Below, piece after piece: positions 1 to 8,290 of a stretch of DNA of 64,000 nt. The DNA is from Dactylosporangium vinaceum (GTDB lineage Bacteria > Actinomycetota > Actinomycetes > Mycobacteriales > Micromonosporaceae): assembly GCF_019904175.1 (NCBI RefSeq), contig NZ_CP061913.1, positions 682,001 to 746,000 on the forward strand, in the 5' to 3' direction. The first letter of the stretch is position 1; the number at the start of each line of letters is the position of its first letter. Below the pieces are notes generated by a model. The model was not told where the DNA came from, did no database searches, and saw nothing but the letters and a program-made list of their open reading frames with translations. The position numbers and the translations under genes are program-made.

Positions 1-733
1 CGCGCGGCGGGCGGGGCGGCTGCTGGGCCGGGACGGTGCGCGCGGGCGCGGCCCGTCGCGTGGGAGGTGGCGGCGGCGGGGCGGTGACCGCCTTGCGCGG
101 CGGCGCGCCGGCGGAGCTGGCCCGCCCGCCCGGAGCCCATTCCGGGGGCCGCGGGGCGGCGGGTCCACCGCGCGCCCGCCGGTCCGGCTGCTCCGCCCAG
201 TTGTCGTAGGGGGGCCGGTCACCGGCGGCAGGGGGCTGCGCGGGCCGGTCACTGATGGCGGGCCGGGTGACGTGGCGCTCCCCGTGCGCGGTGCGCGCCG
301 GGTCGCCGCCGGGTCCGCCGCGGGGGATCGCCCGCTTCGGTGCGCGCAGGTCCTCGGGCGCCCGTGGCGCACCCGAGGAGGGCGTCGCGGAGATCGGGAT
401 GCCGGAGATCGGCTCCAGGGCCAGCGGCCGCTCGCGGGCCGGGCCCCCGGCGGGCGGCTCGTCGAACAGCCCCAGGAACGGCGAGTCCACGTCGGCCGCC
501 GGCGCCCGGCGGCCGTTGCCACCGTTGGTGCCGTTGCCACCGTTGGCGCTGTTACCGCCGTTGGTGCCGTTGCCGCGCGCGGCGGCCGGGCCGGTGCCGC
601 GGAACTGCGCGACCCGGCCGCCCTCGGCCAGCGCGCTCAGACCGCCATCGTAGTCGGTTGACAGCGCAGCGTCATCATCGATGTCCGCGCGGTCTGGAAA
701 GCCCCCGGACTTGCGGGGAGGGGGAGTGCTCAT
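1..733 (-). CDS. Disordered protein of a secretion/conjugation-like cluster, truncated by window edge
   Basis: The frame opens with ATG at 733 and stays open to the window edge, so the C-terminus is missing. Its ATG overlaps the stop of the upstream gene (ATGA at 730-733), so the two are translationally coupled. The visible 244 residues are hydrophilic and rich in Pro, Gly, Ala and Arg. They include a short Asn-Gly repeat (NGTNGG, NSANGG, NGTNGG units, bases about 515-580), which suggests an intrinsically disordered region. I see no domain. The two upstream genes look like small membrane parts of a type IV secretion-like apparatus, so an accessory role there is possible but is inference only. 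Confidence 0.6.
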   Translation of the reverse strand, partial: MSTPPPRKSGGFPDRADIDDDAALSTDYDGGLSALAEGGRVAQFRGTGPAAARGNGTNGGNSANGGNGTNGGNGRRAPAADVDSPFLGLFDEPPAGGPARERPLALEPISGIPISATPSSGAPRAPEDLRAPKRAIPRGGPGGDPARTAHGERHVTRPAISDRPAQPPAAGDRPPYDNWAEQPDRRARGGPAAPRPPEWAPGGRASSAGAPPRKAVTAPPPPPPTRRAAPARTVPAQQPPRPPR

Positions 734-1104
734 ACGAGATCACCGGTGAGTTCCGGGCGGATGCGCACCTTGGACCCGACCAGGCGGGCGTCACGCTGCT
801 CGGAGCTGGGCTCGCGAGTGTGGCGCCAGTCGGTCAGGGCGGTGCGGACCACCATGCGGGCGGGTCGATCGGGGTCGACGTAACGGAAGATCAGCGACGT
901 CGCCACGATCGCGAGTGCGATCTCGTAGGCGGGGAAGTAGTCGACGTGCAGCGTGATCAGGTAGCGGATGAACATGAACAACGGCACCAGCAGCGCGAAC
1001 ACCCCGTACTGCGCATAGGGCAGCTGGATCGGCAGCGTGTATCCGGGCGGGCCGAGGTAGACCAGCCGAGCCCGGTAGATGTCGTCATCGGTGCGCAGGC
1101 GCAT
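730..1104 (-). CDS. PrgI/VirB3-like small membrane protein
   Basis: This 124-residue protein has a short polar N-terminus, two closely spaced hydrophobic helices (about residues 30-75, broken by a polar turn) and a basic cytoplasmic tail. That layout is typical of PrgI-family (VirB3-like) inner-membrane components of Gram-positive conjugation or secretion machines. The family assignment rests on topology and neighbours rather than a clear motif. It lies 12 bases after the upstream two-helix membrane gene and overlaps the downstream gene by 4 bases, so the three form an operon reading leftward out of the window. A generic actinobacterial membrane protein is the main alternative. Confidence 0.55.
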   Translation of the reverse strand: MRLRTDDDIYRARLVYLGPPGYTLPIQLPYAQYGVFALLVPLFMFIRYLITLHVDYFPAYEIALAIVATSLIFRYVDPDRPARMVVRTALTDWRHTREPSSEQRDARLVGSKVRIRPELTGDLV

Positions 1105-1116
1105 TGGGGCCTGTCC

Positions 1117-1437
1117 TTATTGACCAGGGAAGATCAGCTTGACCAGCTGCCCGCCGAAGAAGAACAGCGCGCCGGCGCCGAGCACGAAGGCGATGCCGAT
1201 GATCGCGATCGCTGAGCTGGTGAGGACCCGCGAGACCTCGCCTTTGCTCGCCCGGCCGATGAAGATCACTCCGAGCACCGCGAGGAGGATCGGCACGATC
1301 TTGGTGCCGAAGAACCCCACGATGGCGTCGGTGTTGATCGTCTGCGGTGGTTCGGTTGGGGTGGGTGCGAAGGCGATCGCATCCACGGTGTGCCGGGCCG
1401 TGCCCCACACAGCCTGGCCGATCTCCATCAACATCAT
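1117..1437 (-). CDS. Small two-helix membrane protein, pilin-like, first gene of the leftward operon
   Basis: The ATG at 1437 is preferred because GGGGAGG lies six to seven bases upstream; the frame could extend to 1515 but has no better site. The 106-residue product has two hydrophobic helices (roughly residues 35-60 and 70-98) joined by a short Arg/Lys/Ser loop. This resembles the TrbC/VirB2 pilin-like fold, which fits its position ahead of a PrgI-like gene. The function is inferred from topology and context only. No signal peptidase site is evident. Confidence 0.55.
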   Translation of the reverse strand: MMLMEIGQAVWGTARHTVDAIAFAPTPTEPPQTINTDAIVGFFGTKIVPILLAVLGVIFIGRASKGEVSRVLTSSAIAIIGIAFVLGAGALFFFGGQLVKLIFPGQ

Positions 1438-1648
1438 CAAACCTCCCCGGAGGCGCGGCAGGCGAGTTGCATGCCGCGCGTTAAGCGTCGCCGAAAAGAC
1501 GACCCGGCGGTACAACCCCGGCTGCTGTGTCGCTCTCCAGCGGAACCTTATCCGGGCGTTTGCCCTGCTAAATGCCCATTGTCGGGTTTAACCGTCCGAA
1601 TAACGTTCACTTGCAGAGAGTACGTGGCAGTCCGGTGTCCAACAAGCT

Positions 1649-1696
1649 GACCGGTTCGAGGTCAGTGTGCACAGTGTGCCTCGTGAGACCGGTTCA
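1649..1696. promoter_or_regulatory. Direct repeats in the divergent region ahead of folP
   Basis: The 310-base divergent spacer (1438-1747) has one structured part. GACCGGTTC occurs twice, near 1649 and near 1687. Between the copies lie two direct copies of CAGTGTGC (1663 and 1672) and a CGAGG/CCTCG inverted pair. This could be a regulator site for either operon. No convincing -35/-10 pair is visible, and I see nothing coding in the spacer. Confidence 0.25.
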
Positions 1697-1747
1697 CCGC
1701 GCCCCCCGTAGGGTTGTCGCAGGTCGCCACCGAGCGCTCGCGGTGAG

Positions 1748-2596
1748 TTGAGTACCTTCATTCAAGTGATGGTCTTGCGACGTTCAACGCCCGTGGTGAT
1801 GGGCGTGCTCAACGCGACCCCGGACAGCTTCTCCGACGGCGGGCGCTACGCGGACCTCGACGCCGCGGTGGCGCACGCGCTGCAGATGACGGCCGAGGGC
1901 GCCGACCTCATCGATGTGGGCGGGGAGAGCACCCGCCCGGGCGCCGAGCGGATCGACGCCGAGACCGAGGCGGCCCGGGTGCTGCCGGTCATCCGGGCGC
2001 TGCGGGCCGAGGGTGTCGCCATGAGCGTCGACACCACCCGGGCGGCCGTCGCCGCGGCCGCGCTGGAGGCCGGGGCCGAGCTGGTCAACGACGTGTCCGG
2101 GGGCCTGGCCGACCCCGACATGGCCCGGGTGGTCGCCGACGCCGGCTGCCCCTGGGTGCTCATGCACTGGCGGGGGCACTCCCGGCGGATGGCCGATCTC
2201 GCGGTGTACGACGACGTGGTGAAGGAGGTGTCGGCCGAGCTGCTGTTGCGCGTCGACGCCGCCGTCGCGGCCGGCGTGGCCCCGGAGCGGATCATTCTCG
2301 ACCCGGGCCTGGGCTTCGCCAAGAAGCCGGAGCACACCTGGCGGCTCGCCGCCCACCTGCCCGACCTCATCGCGCTGGGCCACCCGGTGCTCGTCGGCTC
2401 GAGCCGCAAGTCCCACCTGGGCCGCCTGCTCGCCGACGCCGAGGGCCGCGACCGCCCGACCGAGGACCGCGAAGCGGCGACGATCGCCACCACCGTGCTC
2501 GCCGTCGCGGCCGGTGCCTGGGGCGTGCGGGTGCACGAGGTCCGTGGGAACGTTGACGCGATACGGGTGTGGCAGGCGACGAGGGCGGCAGCGTGA
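1748..2596 (+). CDS. folP: Dihydropteroate synthase
   Basis: It condenses p-aminobenzoate with hydroxymethyl-dihydropterin diphosphate in folate synthesis and is the sulfonamide target. The family signatures are present: NATPDSFSDGG near the N-terminus (metal and diphosphate binding), DVGGESTRPGA shortly after, and the SSRKS lysine motif near residue 217. The 282-residue length fits the family. The start is uncertain: TTG at 1748 gives the longest frame, while ATG at 1769 would also leave the whole barrel intact. Its stop overlaps the folB start (GTGA), so folP, folB and folK form one operon. Confidence 0.95.
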   Translation: MSTFIQVMVLRRSTPVVMGVLNATPDSFSDGGRYADLDAAVAHALQMTAEGADLIDVGGESTRPGAERIDAETEAARVLPVIRALRAEGVAMSVDTTRAAVAAAALEAGAELVNDVSGGLADPDMARVVADAGCPWVLMHWRGHSRRMADLAVYDDVVKEVSAELLLRVDAAVAAGVAPERIILDPGLGFAKKPEHTWRLAAHLPDLIALGHPVLVGSSRKSHLGRLLADAEGRDRPTEDREAATIATTVLAVAAGAWGVRVHEVRGNVDAIRVWQATRAAA

Positions 2597-2979
2597 AACC
2601 GGACCGTATATATCTGCGCGGCCTGACCGTGAAGGGCCACCACGGCGTCTTCGACTTCGAGCGCCGCGAGGGCCAGGACTTCGTGATCGACGCCGAGCTC
2701 GAGCTCGACCTGGGCCCGGCCGCCGCCTCCGACGAGGTCACCGACACCGTGCACTACGGCGAGCTGGCCGAGAGCCTGGCCGCCGTGGTCGCCGGAGAAC
2801 CGGTCAACCTGATCGAGACCCTGGCCCAGCGCCTGGCCGACGTCTGCCTGGCCGACGGCCGGGTCCGGGCCGCGACGGTCACCGTCCACAAGCCCCAGGC
2901 CCCGATCCCGCTGCAGTTCAGCGACGTCGCCGTGATCATCCGGCGGGAGAGCGACAGGGATGGCAGGGGGCCGTCGTGA
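2593..2979 (+). CDS. folB: Dihydroneopterin aldolase
   Basis: FolB converts 7,8-dihydroneopterin to 6-hydroxymethyl-dihydropterin and glycolaldehyde. The 128-residue product has the expected start of the T-fold (DRIYLRGL), the HHGVFDFERREGQDF segment that shapes the pterin pocket, and the HKP motif near the C-terminus. I place the start at GTG 2593, which overlaps the folP stop in a GTGA, rather than at the further upstream ATG 2569, because translational coupling recurs at the next junction and the upstream extension has no homology to the fold. Confidence 0.93.
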   Translation: MKPDRIYLRGLTVKGHHGVFDFERREGQDFVIDAELELDLGPAAASDEVTDTVHYGELAESLAAVVAGEPVNLIETLAQRLADVCLADGRVRAATVTVHKPQAPIPLQFSDVAVIIRRESDRDGRGPS

Positions 2980-3497
2980 GCACGGCGGTGCTGGCCCTCG
3001 GCAGCAATCTCGGTGACCGCGAGGCCAACCTGCGCGCGGCCGTCGAGGCGATGCAGGATCTCGTCCTGGTGGTTTCCGGGGTCTACGAGACGCCGCCGTG
3101 GGGTGACCCCGACCAGCCGCACTACCTCAACGCCGCCCTGCTCGCGGCCGATGCGGGCGCCGGCCCGGCGGACTGGCTGGCGACCGCCCACCGGCTCGAG
3201 GACGCGGCCGGGCGCGTGCGCGACCCGGCTCGCCGCTTCGGCCCGCGTACCCTTGACGTTGACGTGATTGCTGTGTGGGACGACGACGGAGCGCCGGTGA
3301 CGTCCGGCGACCCGGAGCTGACCCTGCCGCATCCGCGCGCCCACCTGCGGGCGTTCGTGCTCCGGCCGTGGCTCGACATCCAGCCGTACGCCCAGCTGCC
3401 GGGTCACGGATGGGTCAACGACCTGATCCGCGCCGACGAGGTCGCCGGTGACCTCGCCGACCTGCGTCCACGAGTTGACGTCCACCTCGATACGTGA
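2976..3497 (+). CDS. folK: 2-amino-4-hydroxy-6-hydroxymethyldihydropteridine diphosphokinase
   Basis: FolK transfers diphosphate from ATP to the hydroxymethyl pterin, supplying the FolP substrate. The 173-residue product has the family N-terminus (ALGSNLGDRE), the FGPRTLDVDV motif with the metal-binding Asp pair, and LPHPR. The GTG start at 2976 overlaps the folB stop (GTGA) and is preceded by GGCAGGGGG. With folP and folB it gives three consecutive pterin-branch enzymes in one coupled operon. The C-terminal tail after about residue 150 is slightly longer than usual. Confidence 0.94.
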   Translation: MSTAVLALGSNLGDREANLRAAVEAMQDLVLVVSGVYETPPWGDPDQPHYLNAALLAADAGAGPADWLATAHRLEDAAGRVRDPARRFGPRTLDVDVIAVWDDDGAPVTSGDPELTLPHPRAHLRAFVLRPWLDIQPYAQLPGHGWVNDLIRADEVAGDLADLRPRVDVHLDT

Positions 3498-3513
3498 TCT
3501 GGAGCGGAAAGCG

Positions 3514-4086
3514 ATGGCCACGCCGCCACCCGTAGACCCCAACGTCAGCGGACCCAACGGCCCCAAGGGCCGGATGGAGCCCACCCGCCCGGCCACGCTG
3601 GTCATCGCCGCGCTCTTCACCACCGCGCTGGCCTGGATCGCGATCAGCAACTTCTGGAACAGCCTGCCCACGCTGCCCTGGCTGCCTCCGCTGACCCTGA
3701 TCGGCCTGGCCATCTTCGAGGGCATCGAGGCGTACTCGACCCGCAACCGCATCCTGCGCAAGGAGGGTGCCGGCCCGCTGCAGCCGCTGGTGATCGCCCG
3801 CTACGCCGTGCTCGGCAAGGCGTCGGCACTTGTCGCGGCGCTGTTCGGCGGCATGTACATCGGCCTTGCGTCCTGGCTGCTCACCCAGCGCGGGGTCCTG
3901 GCCAAGGTCTCCGAGAACCTGCCGCAGGCCCTGCTCGGGGTGGCCGCCTCGATCGTGCTCATCGCCGCCGCGCTCTGGCTGGAGCGGTCCTGCCGCGTGC
4001 CCCCGAACGGCCGGGACCAGGACCTGCCCCGGCAGCAGCGGGGCCCCGCGGGCTCCGACCGCGCGTCGGACGACCAGAACGCATAA
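3514..4086 (+). CDS. DUF3180 family membrane protein
   Basis: The ATG at 3514 follows GGAGCGGAAA and is chosen over 3448, which would overlap folK by 50 bases. The 190-residue protein has a polar Pro/Asn/Gly-rich N-terminus, then four hydrophobic helices (about 24-45, 52-70, 95-118 and 132-155) and a charged C-terminal tail. DUF3180 proteins commonly follow folK in actinobacteria, and the position and topology here match. The biochemical role is unknown. It lies 16 bases after folK and is probably cotranscribed. Confidence 0.8.
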   Translation: MATPPPVDPNVSGPNGPKGRMEPTRPATLVIAALFTTALAWIAISNFWNSLPTLPWLPPLTLIGLAIFEGIEAYSTRNRILRKEGAGPLQPLVIARYAVLGKASALVAALFGGMYIGLASWLLTQRGVLAKVSENLPQALLGVAASIVLIAAALWLERSCRVPPNGRDQDLPRQQRGPAGSDRASDDQNA

Positions 4087-4319
4087 AACGCCTCAAACGC
4101 AGATTTCGTACCGCCGGGAAGTACGGAATCCGCCGCTTTTCGATGTGACGACAGCCAGGTCGTAGCGCCAGTGTTCGCCGTCGCGGCGGCGGGCCCCGGG
4201 ACCCGGCGGGCGAAACCCGGCCGATCGGTGCAGGATCGGCGAGAGGCAGGGTCTGTCGCTGGTCACCATCCGCGGTTATCGTGCGACGCGTACCCGTCGG
4301 CTGGCAGGAGGCGCGCGCC

Positions 4320-5747
4320 ATGGCGTACGACGACTCGCGGTTCCGCGGTGAGCCCGGATTCCGGGAGGAGCCCGACTTCCGGTCGGGCGGCGTGCCCGAG
4401 GATGCACCGACGCTCGGCGTCGTCAACCAGTCCGTGTACACCCCGGGCAGCTTCCCCGTCTCGCCGGCCTACGGCTCCCCGGCCGCCGACGAGCCGGTCG
4501 GGCGCCGCCGGGCCCCGACCACCCAGCAGCTCGGCGACGTCTTCGACGATCCGGAGCACGGCGAGCCCGGCCGCGACCGCTTCGCCGTGCACGCGCTGTG
4601 GGAGCTGGTCCTGCTGCTGACGGGCGGCGCGCTGCTGTACCTCCTGCGCGACGCCAGCCCGGCCGCCCTGCGCGGTGCCGAACTGCACGCGCTGCTGCTT
4701 TCCGGCGCCGCGTTCGGCCTGATCACGGTGGCCATGGGGCTCTCGCTGCGGGCCGGCGCGCCGAACCTGGCCGTGGGCCCCGTCGCCCTCGCCGCCGCGC
4801 TGTTCTTCGCGGCCAACTCCAACCGCGGCCTGCTCACGACCGCCCTGATCACCGGCCTGGTCGCGCTCGGCGCCGGCGTGGTCATCGCGGTGGTCGTCGT
4901 CGGCTTCCACGTGCCCGGCTGGGCGGCGAGCCTCGGCGGTGCGCTCGCGCTCATCGCCTGGATCGCCGATCAGCCCGACGCGAAGCTCGTCGCCGGCGCC
5001 TACGACCCGCACGGGCACGCGCTCTGGTGGGCGATCGGCGTGGCCGGGCTCGCGATCGGCGGCGGCGCGCTGGGCCTGGTCCGGCCGCTGCGCCGGTCCC
5101 TCGGCCGGTTCCGCCCGGTCCGCGACCCGGCCGACCGGCGCGGGGGCGGCGCGGCCGCATTCACCGGCTTCGCGATCGCCGGCTCGGCCGTGCTCGCCGC
5201 GGCGGCCGGGGTGCTCGTCGCGCTGACCGACCGCGGGGTGGCCGCGGCCGGGGCGACCGCCTCGTTCGGGGGCTTCACGGTCTCCGTGCTCGCGCTGGGT
5301 GCGGCCCTGGCCGGCGGCACCTCCGCGTTCGGGCGGCGCGGTGGCGTGCTCGGCACCGCGCTCGCCGTCGTGGTCGTCACGCTGCTGCTGCGGTACACCC
5401 AGGCCGAGGGTTGGAAGCTGCAGCCGGCCGCCCTGGCCGCCGGGGCGATAGGCATCGGCCTGGTGGTGACCCGGCTGGTGGAGACGTTCGGGCGTCCGCG
5501 CACGGCCCGGGAGATCGCCGAGGACGCGCCCTGGACGCCGCCGTCGATCACGCCGCCGCAGCCGGAGCCCGAGGACAACTGGTCGCCGCCGTCCAGCCGG
5601 ACCGGCGGCTGGACCCCGGGCGCCTACGACAACACCGCCTACGACAGCACCGGCTACGGAAACACCGGATACGGAAACACCGGCAACGACACCCCGCGCG
5701 GCTCCGACCGCGGCTGGGGCGTCGAGGAGCGCTGGGGCACCAGATAG
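4320..5747 (+). CDS. Solo multi-spanning membrane protein with a repetitive Tyr/Asn/Gly tail
   Basis: The ATG at 4320 has a good CAGGAGG site eight to ten bases upstream. The first 95 residues are polar and Pro/Glu-rich. Residues about 100-400 form many hydrophobic helices in an arrangement reminiscent of branched-chain or ribose ABC permeases, but no ATPase or binding protein lies nearby and the permease assignment is weak. The C-terminal 70 residues are polar, with YDNTAYDSTGYGNTGYGNTG-like repeats, probably a disordered cytoplasmic tail. It follows the DUF3180 gene after a 233-base gap in which I see only a short CGTAC/GTACG inverted pair. The function is unknown. Confidence 0.75.
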   Translation: MAYDDSRFRGEPGFREEPDFRSGGVPEDAPTLGVVNQSVYTPGSFPVSPAYGSPAADEPVGRRRAPTTQQLGDVFDDPEHGEPGRDRFAVHALWELVLLLTGGALLYLLRDASPAALRGAELHALLLSGAAFGLITVAMGLSLRAGAPNLAVGPVALAAALFFAANSNRGLLTTALITGLVALGAGVVIAVVVVGFHVPGWAASLGGALALIAWIADQPDAKLVAGAYDPHGHALWWAIGVAGLAIGGGALGLVRPLRRSLGRFRPVRDPADRRGGGAAAFTGFAIAGSAVLAAAAGVLVALTDRGVAAAGATASFGGFTVSVLALGAALAGGTSAFGRRGGVLGTALAVVVVTLLLRYTQAEGWKLQPAALAAGAIGIGLVVTRLVETFGRPRTAREIAEDAPWTPPSITPPQPEPEDNWSPPSSRTGGWTPGAYDNTAYDSTGYGNTGYGNTGNDTPRGSDRGWGVEERWGTR

Positions 5748-5754
5748 TCTGGTG
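5738..5754. promoter_or_regulatory. Perfect inverted repeat centred on a stop codon, with an embedded -10-like element
   Basis: CACCAGA and TCTGGTG form a perfect 7-bp inverted repeat whose 3-base centre is the TAG stop of the upstream membrane-protein gene. A TANNNT -10-like hexamer overlaps it (TAGTCT, about 5745-5750) and would place transcription start at or next to the ATG at 5758. This could be an operator overlapping a leaderless promoter, or merely a coding coincidence. Confidence 0.3.
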
Positions 5755-5757
5755 ACC

Positions 5758-6045
5758 ATGGCCGAGGTCACCCTGGAACAGCTCGACGCCCTTCCCACCG
5801 AGGAGCTGCGCGACCGGGCGTTTGCCCTGGCCCGCCAGAAGCGCGACATCAAGTTCTTCTGGGACCTGTTCACCCACGTGACGCACAGCGACGACGACAC
5901 CCAGGACGGCTGGATCGGCTCGCTCGACGCGACGATCGACGACGCCGTCGCGCTGTGGCGCGAGGCCACGAGCCACGAATACGGCGAGCAGGAGCCGCTC
6001 GTGCGGGCCGCTTTCATCGACTACATCATGAAAGCCGACAAGTAG
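5758..6045 (+). CDS. Small conserved acidic protein of unknown function
   Basis: The 95-residue product is soluble, helical and acidic, with a patch of consecutive aspartates near residue 47 and a Trp-rich mid-region. I recognise no catalytic motif. The ATG at 5758 has no Shine-Dalgarno sequence; a -10-like hexamer ends eight bases upstream, so the message may be leaderless. GTG at 5752 is the alternative start. It lies 10 bases after the upstream gene. Function unknown. Confidence 0.7.
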   Translation: MAEVTLEQLDALPTEELRDRAFALARQKRDIKFFWDLFTHVTHSDDDTQDGWIGSLDATIDDAVALWREATSHEYGEQEPLVRAAFIDYIMKADK

Positions 6046-6104
6046 TACAAGCAGCACATATCGCCGTCGGTTTATTTTTGGCGGCCGGGGGGCCTTATCC
6101 CGGC

Positions 6105-6578
6105 ATGGCAATCACGCGATCCCGCTACCGCACCGCATCGAGTGCCGGTGCCCTTGTCGCATTCCTTCTTGTGCTGATCTTCGGCAGCCCGTGGTACGTC
6201 GACTGGACCCAGCAGGGCGACCGCGGCATCTTCCTCGAGACGCTGGCCTGGCCGGCCTGGGACTTCGACACCAACGCCGCCGTGCGCGACGTGCTCGGAG
6301 CCGACCTCAAGGCCATCCTGCTGATCGTCTTCACGTGGCTGTTCATCACGCTGCTCGTCGGCGCGCAGCTGGCCTCGGCCCGCGGCACGATCTCGGCGAT
6401 CTTCACCGGGTGGGCCGCCTACATGTTCGCCGCGGCGCTCGCGGCATTCCTCACGTCGTTCCTGCTTCCGAACCCGTCGTTCAGCGCCGCTACGGCGAAC
6501 GCGGCCGCGGGCGCTGGCTACGGCCTCATCGTCGGCTGGATCATCGGCCTCGCGACGATGGCCGGGCGGCGGCCGTAA
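6105..6578 (+). CDS. Four-helix membrane protein of unknown function
   Basis: The ATG at 6105 is the first start inside the hydrophobic frame; the longer upstream extension reads through the preceding gene in another frame and is rejected. The 157 residues give an N-terminal signal-anchor helix, an extracellular stretch with Trp, Tyr and Asp, and three further helices (about 65-85, 100-125 and 135-152). No family motif is seen. It ends 27 bases before the stop of the convergent OpuC-like ATPase. Confidence 0.7.
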   Translation: MAITRSRYRTASSAGALVAFLLVLIFGSPWYVDWTQQGDRGIFLETLAWPAWDFDTNAAVRDVLGADLKAILLIVFTWLFITLLVGAQLASARGTISAIFTGWAAYMFAAALAAFLTSFLLPNPSFSAATANAAAGAGYGLIVGWIIGLATMAGRRP

Positions 6579-6605
6579 CCGCCGCCGCCCCACACTGCAC
6601 AGCAC

Positions 6606-7604
6606 TCATGCGGCCGGTGTGTCCACCGCCGCGGACGCCAGGGCCACCTGGACGTCGGCGGCGGTGAGCGCGCCGATCGGCGTGTCGCCGTCGCGCACGA
6701 CCACGGCGCCGCGCCCCGCCGCCAGCATCGCCCCGAACGCCTCCCGCAGCGTCGCGCCGGACGACACGACCGGCGCGCCGTCCCCCGCCTCCGCCGCCGG
6801 CCGCAGCCCGTCGGCCGGGATCGGCGTCACCGAGAGCCGCATGATCCCGCGGTCCTCGCCGATGAACCGCTCGACGAACGTGTTGCCGGGCCGGGCCAGC
6901 AGCTCGGCCGGCGTGGCGTACTGCTGCAGCTGAGCGTGGTCGGAGAGCACCGCGATTCGGTCGCCGAGCTTGATCGCCTCCTGCAGGTCGTGCGTGACCA
7001 GGATCGTCGTCTTGCGCACCGCCTCGCGCAGCCGCAGGAACTCGTCCTGCAGCCGGCCCCGGTTGATCGGGTCGACGGCCGAGAACGGCTCGTCCATCAG
7101 CAGCACCCGCGGGTCCGCCGCGAGCGCCCGGGCGAAGCCCACCCGCTGGCGCTGACCGCCGGAAAGCTCGTGGGGGTACCGCTTCGCGTACTGCCCGGCC
7201 GGCAGCCCGACGAGCTCGAGCAGTTCGTCGGTGCGCTCGGTGATCCGGCGCTTCTCCCAGCCGAGCATCCGCGGCACGGTGCCGACGTTCGCGCGCACCG
7301 TCTGGTGCGGGAACAGCCCCACGCTCTGGATCACGTAGCCGATGGTGCGGCGCAGCTCGTTCGGGTCGGCCGTGGTGGCGTCGGAGCCGTCGATCAGGAT
7401 CCGCCCGCCCGAGGGCTCGATGAGGCGGTTCACCATCCGCAGCACCGTCGACTTGCCGCAGCCGGACGGGCCGATGAGCACCGTCACCTCGCCGCTGCCG
7501 ATCTCGAGGCTGAGCTCCTCGACCGCCACCGTCCCGTCGGGATACACCTTGCGCAGCCGATCGAGGGTGATCGGCGCGGCGTCGTGCTTCGCGGTAACGT
7601 CCAC
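6606..7604 (-). CDS. Osmoprotectant (glycine betaine/choline-type) ABC transporter ATPase
   Basis: The ATPase powers uptake of compatible solutes with the divergent permeases. It shows Walker A GPSGCGKST (residues 45-53), the Q-loop, signature LSGGQ, Walker B VLLMDEP and the switch His (LVTHD). After about residue 240 comes a C-terminal regulatory region that looks like a degenerate single CBS unit, as in OpuCA-type ATPases. The start is GTG 7604, with AGGAAGG upstream; that ribosome site lies inside the coding sequence of the divergent permease, whose ATG at 7607 is only two bases away. The 332-residue length is a little short for OpuCA. Confidence 0.92.
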   Translation of the reverse strand: MDVTAKHDAAPITLDRLRKVYPDGTVAVEELSLEIGSGEVTVLIGPSGCGKSTVLRMVNRLIEPSGGRILIDGSDATTADPNELRRTIGYVIQSVGLFPHQTVRANVGTVPRMLGWEKRRITERTDELLELVGLPAGQYAKRYPHELSGGQRQRVGFARALAADPRVLLMDEPFSAVDPINRGRLQDEFLRLREAVRKTTILVTHDLQEAIKLGDRIAVLSDHAQLQQYATPAELLARPGNTFVERFIGEDRGIMRLSVTPIPADGLRPAAEAGDGAPVVSSGATLREAFGAMLAAGRGAVVVRDGDTPIGALTAADVQVALASAAVDTPAA

Positions 7605-7606
7605 GC

Positions 7607-8290
7607 ATGTCCTTCCTGGCTCGCGGTGAGGCGGGCAATCCCTGGTTCTCCTGGACGTATGTCCAGGACAACTACGACACGCTGCGGGATGCGCTCCTCG
7701 ACCACGTGGTCATCACGGTGTGGTCGGTCGCGATCGCGGTGGTCATCGCGATTCCGCTGGCGGTGCTGGCGTACTGGGTACGCCCGCTCGCCACGCCGAT
7801 TCTGACATCAGCGGGCGTGCTTTACACGATTCCGTCGCTGGCCCTCCTGGCCGCTCTGACCCCGTTCATGGGCACCGGGCGGTCCCCGGTCATCGTCGCG
7901 CTCACCTCATACGCGCTCATCGTGCTCATCCGCAACGCCCTCGTGGGCCTCCTGCAGGTGCCCGATGACGTGCGTGAGGCCGCGACCGCGATGGGCTACG
8001 GCCGGTTCGCCCGGCTCTGGCGGATCGAGCTCCCGCTGGCCCTGCCGGGCATGTTGACCGGCCTGCGGCTGGCGACGGTCTCGACAGTGGCGTTGGTCAC
8101 TGTCGGCGCGATCGTCGGGTCGCACGGCGGGCTTGGCTCGCTGATCCTGGCCGGGTTCCGCAACAACTACTACAAGGCCGAGATCGCCACGGCCGCCATC
8201 GGCTGCGTGGCGCTCGCCCTGGTCCTCGATCTGGTGCTGATCTTCGTCAGCCGCGCGCTGACGCCCTGGACCCGGAGGCGGGCCGCATGA
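7607..8290 (+). CDS. Osmoprotectant ABC transporter permease (OpuCB-like)
   Basis: This is a membrane subunit of the compatible-solute importer. The 227 residues contain about six helices and the conserved cytoplasmic coupling segment (EAATAMGYGRF...RIELPLALPGM) that contacts the ATPase. The ATG at 7607 stands two bases from the divergent ATPase start and has no strong Shine-Dalgarno sequence. The stop overlaps the next permease in an ATGA. The order permease-permease-binding protein on this strand with the ATPase opposite differs from the single-operon layout of Bacillus opuC. Confidence 0.92.
   Translation: MSFLARGEAGNPWFSWTYVQDNYDTLRDALLDHVVITVWSVAIAVVIAIPLAVLAYWVRPLATPILTSAGVLYTIPSLALLAALTPFMGTGRSPVIVALTSYALIVLIRNALVGLLQVPDDVREAATAMGYGRFARLWRIELPLALPGMLTGLRLATVSTVALVTVGAIVGSHGGLGSLILAGFRNNYYKAEIATAAIGCVALALVLDLVLIFVSRALTPWTRRRAA

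Noticed and set aside
4320..5747. Complete sugar ABC transporter
   Set aside because: No ATPase or binding protein is near, and the helices alone do not prove a permease.
4263..6017. Long minus-strand open frame opposite the polytopic membrane gene
   Set aside because: It is Arg/Gly/Ala-rich low complexity without domains, antisense to a gene with clear membrane helices; such shadow frames are common in very GC-rich DNA.
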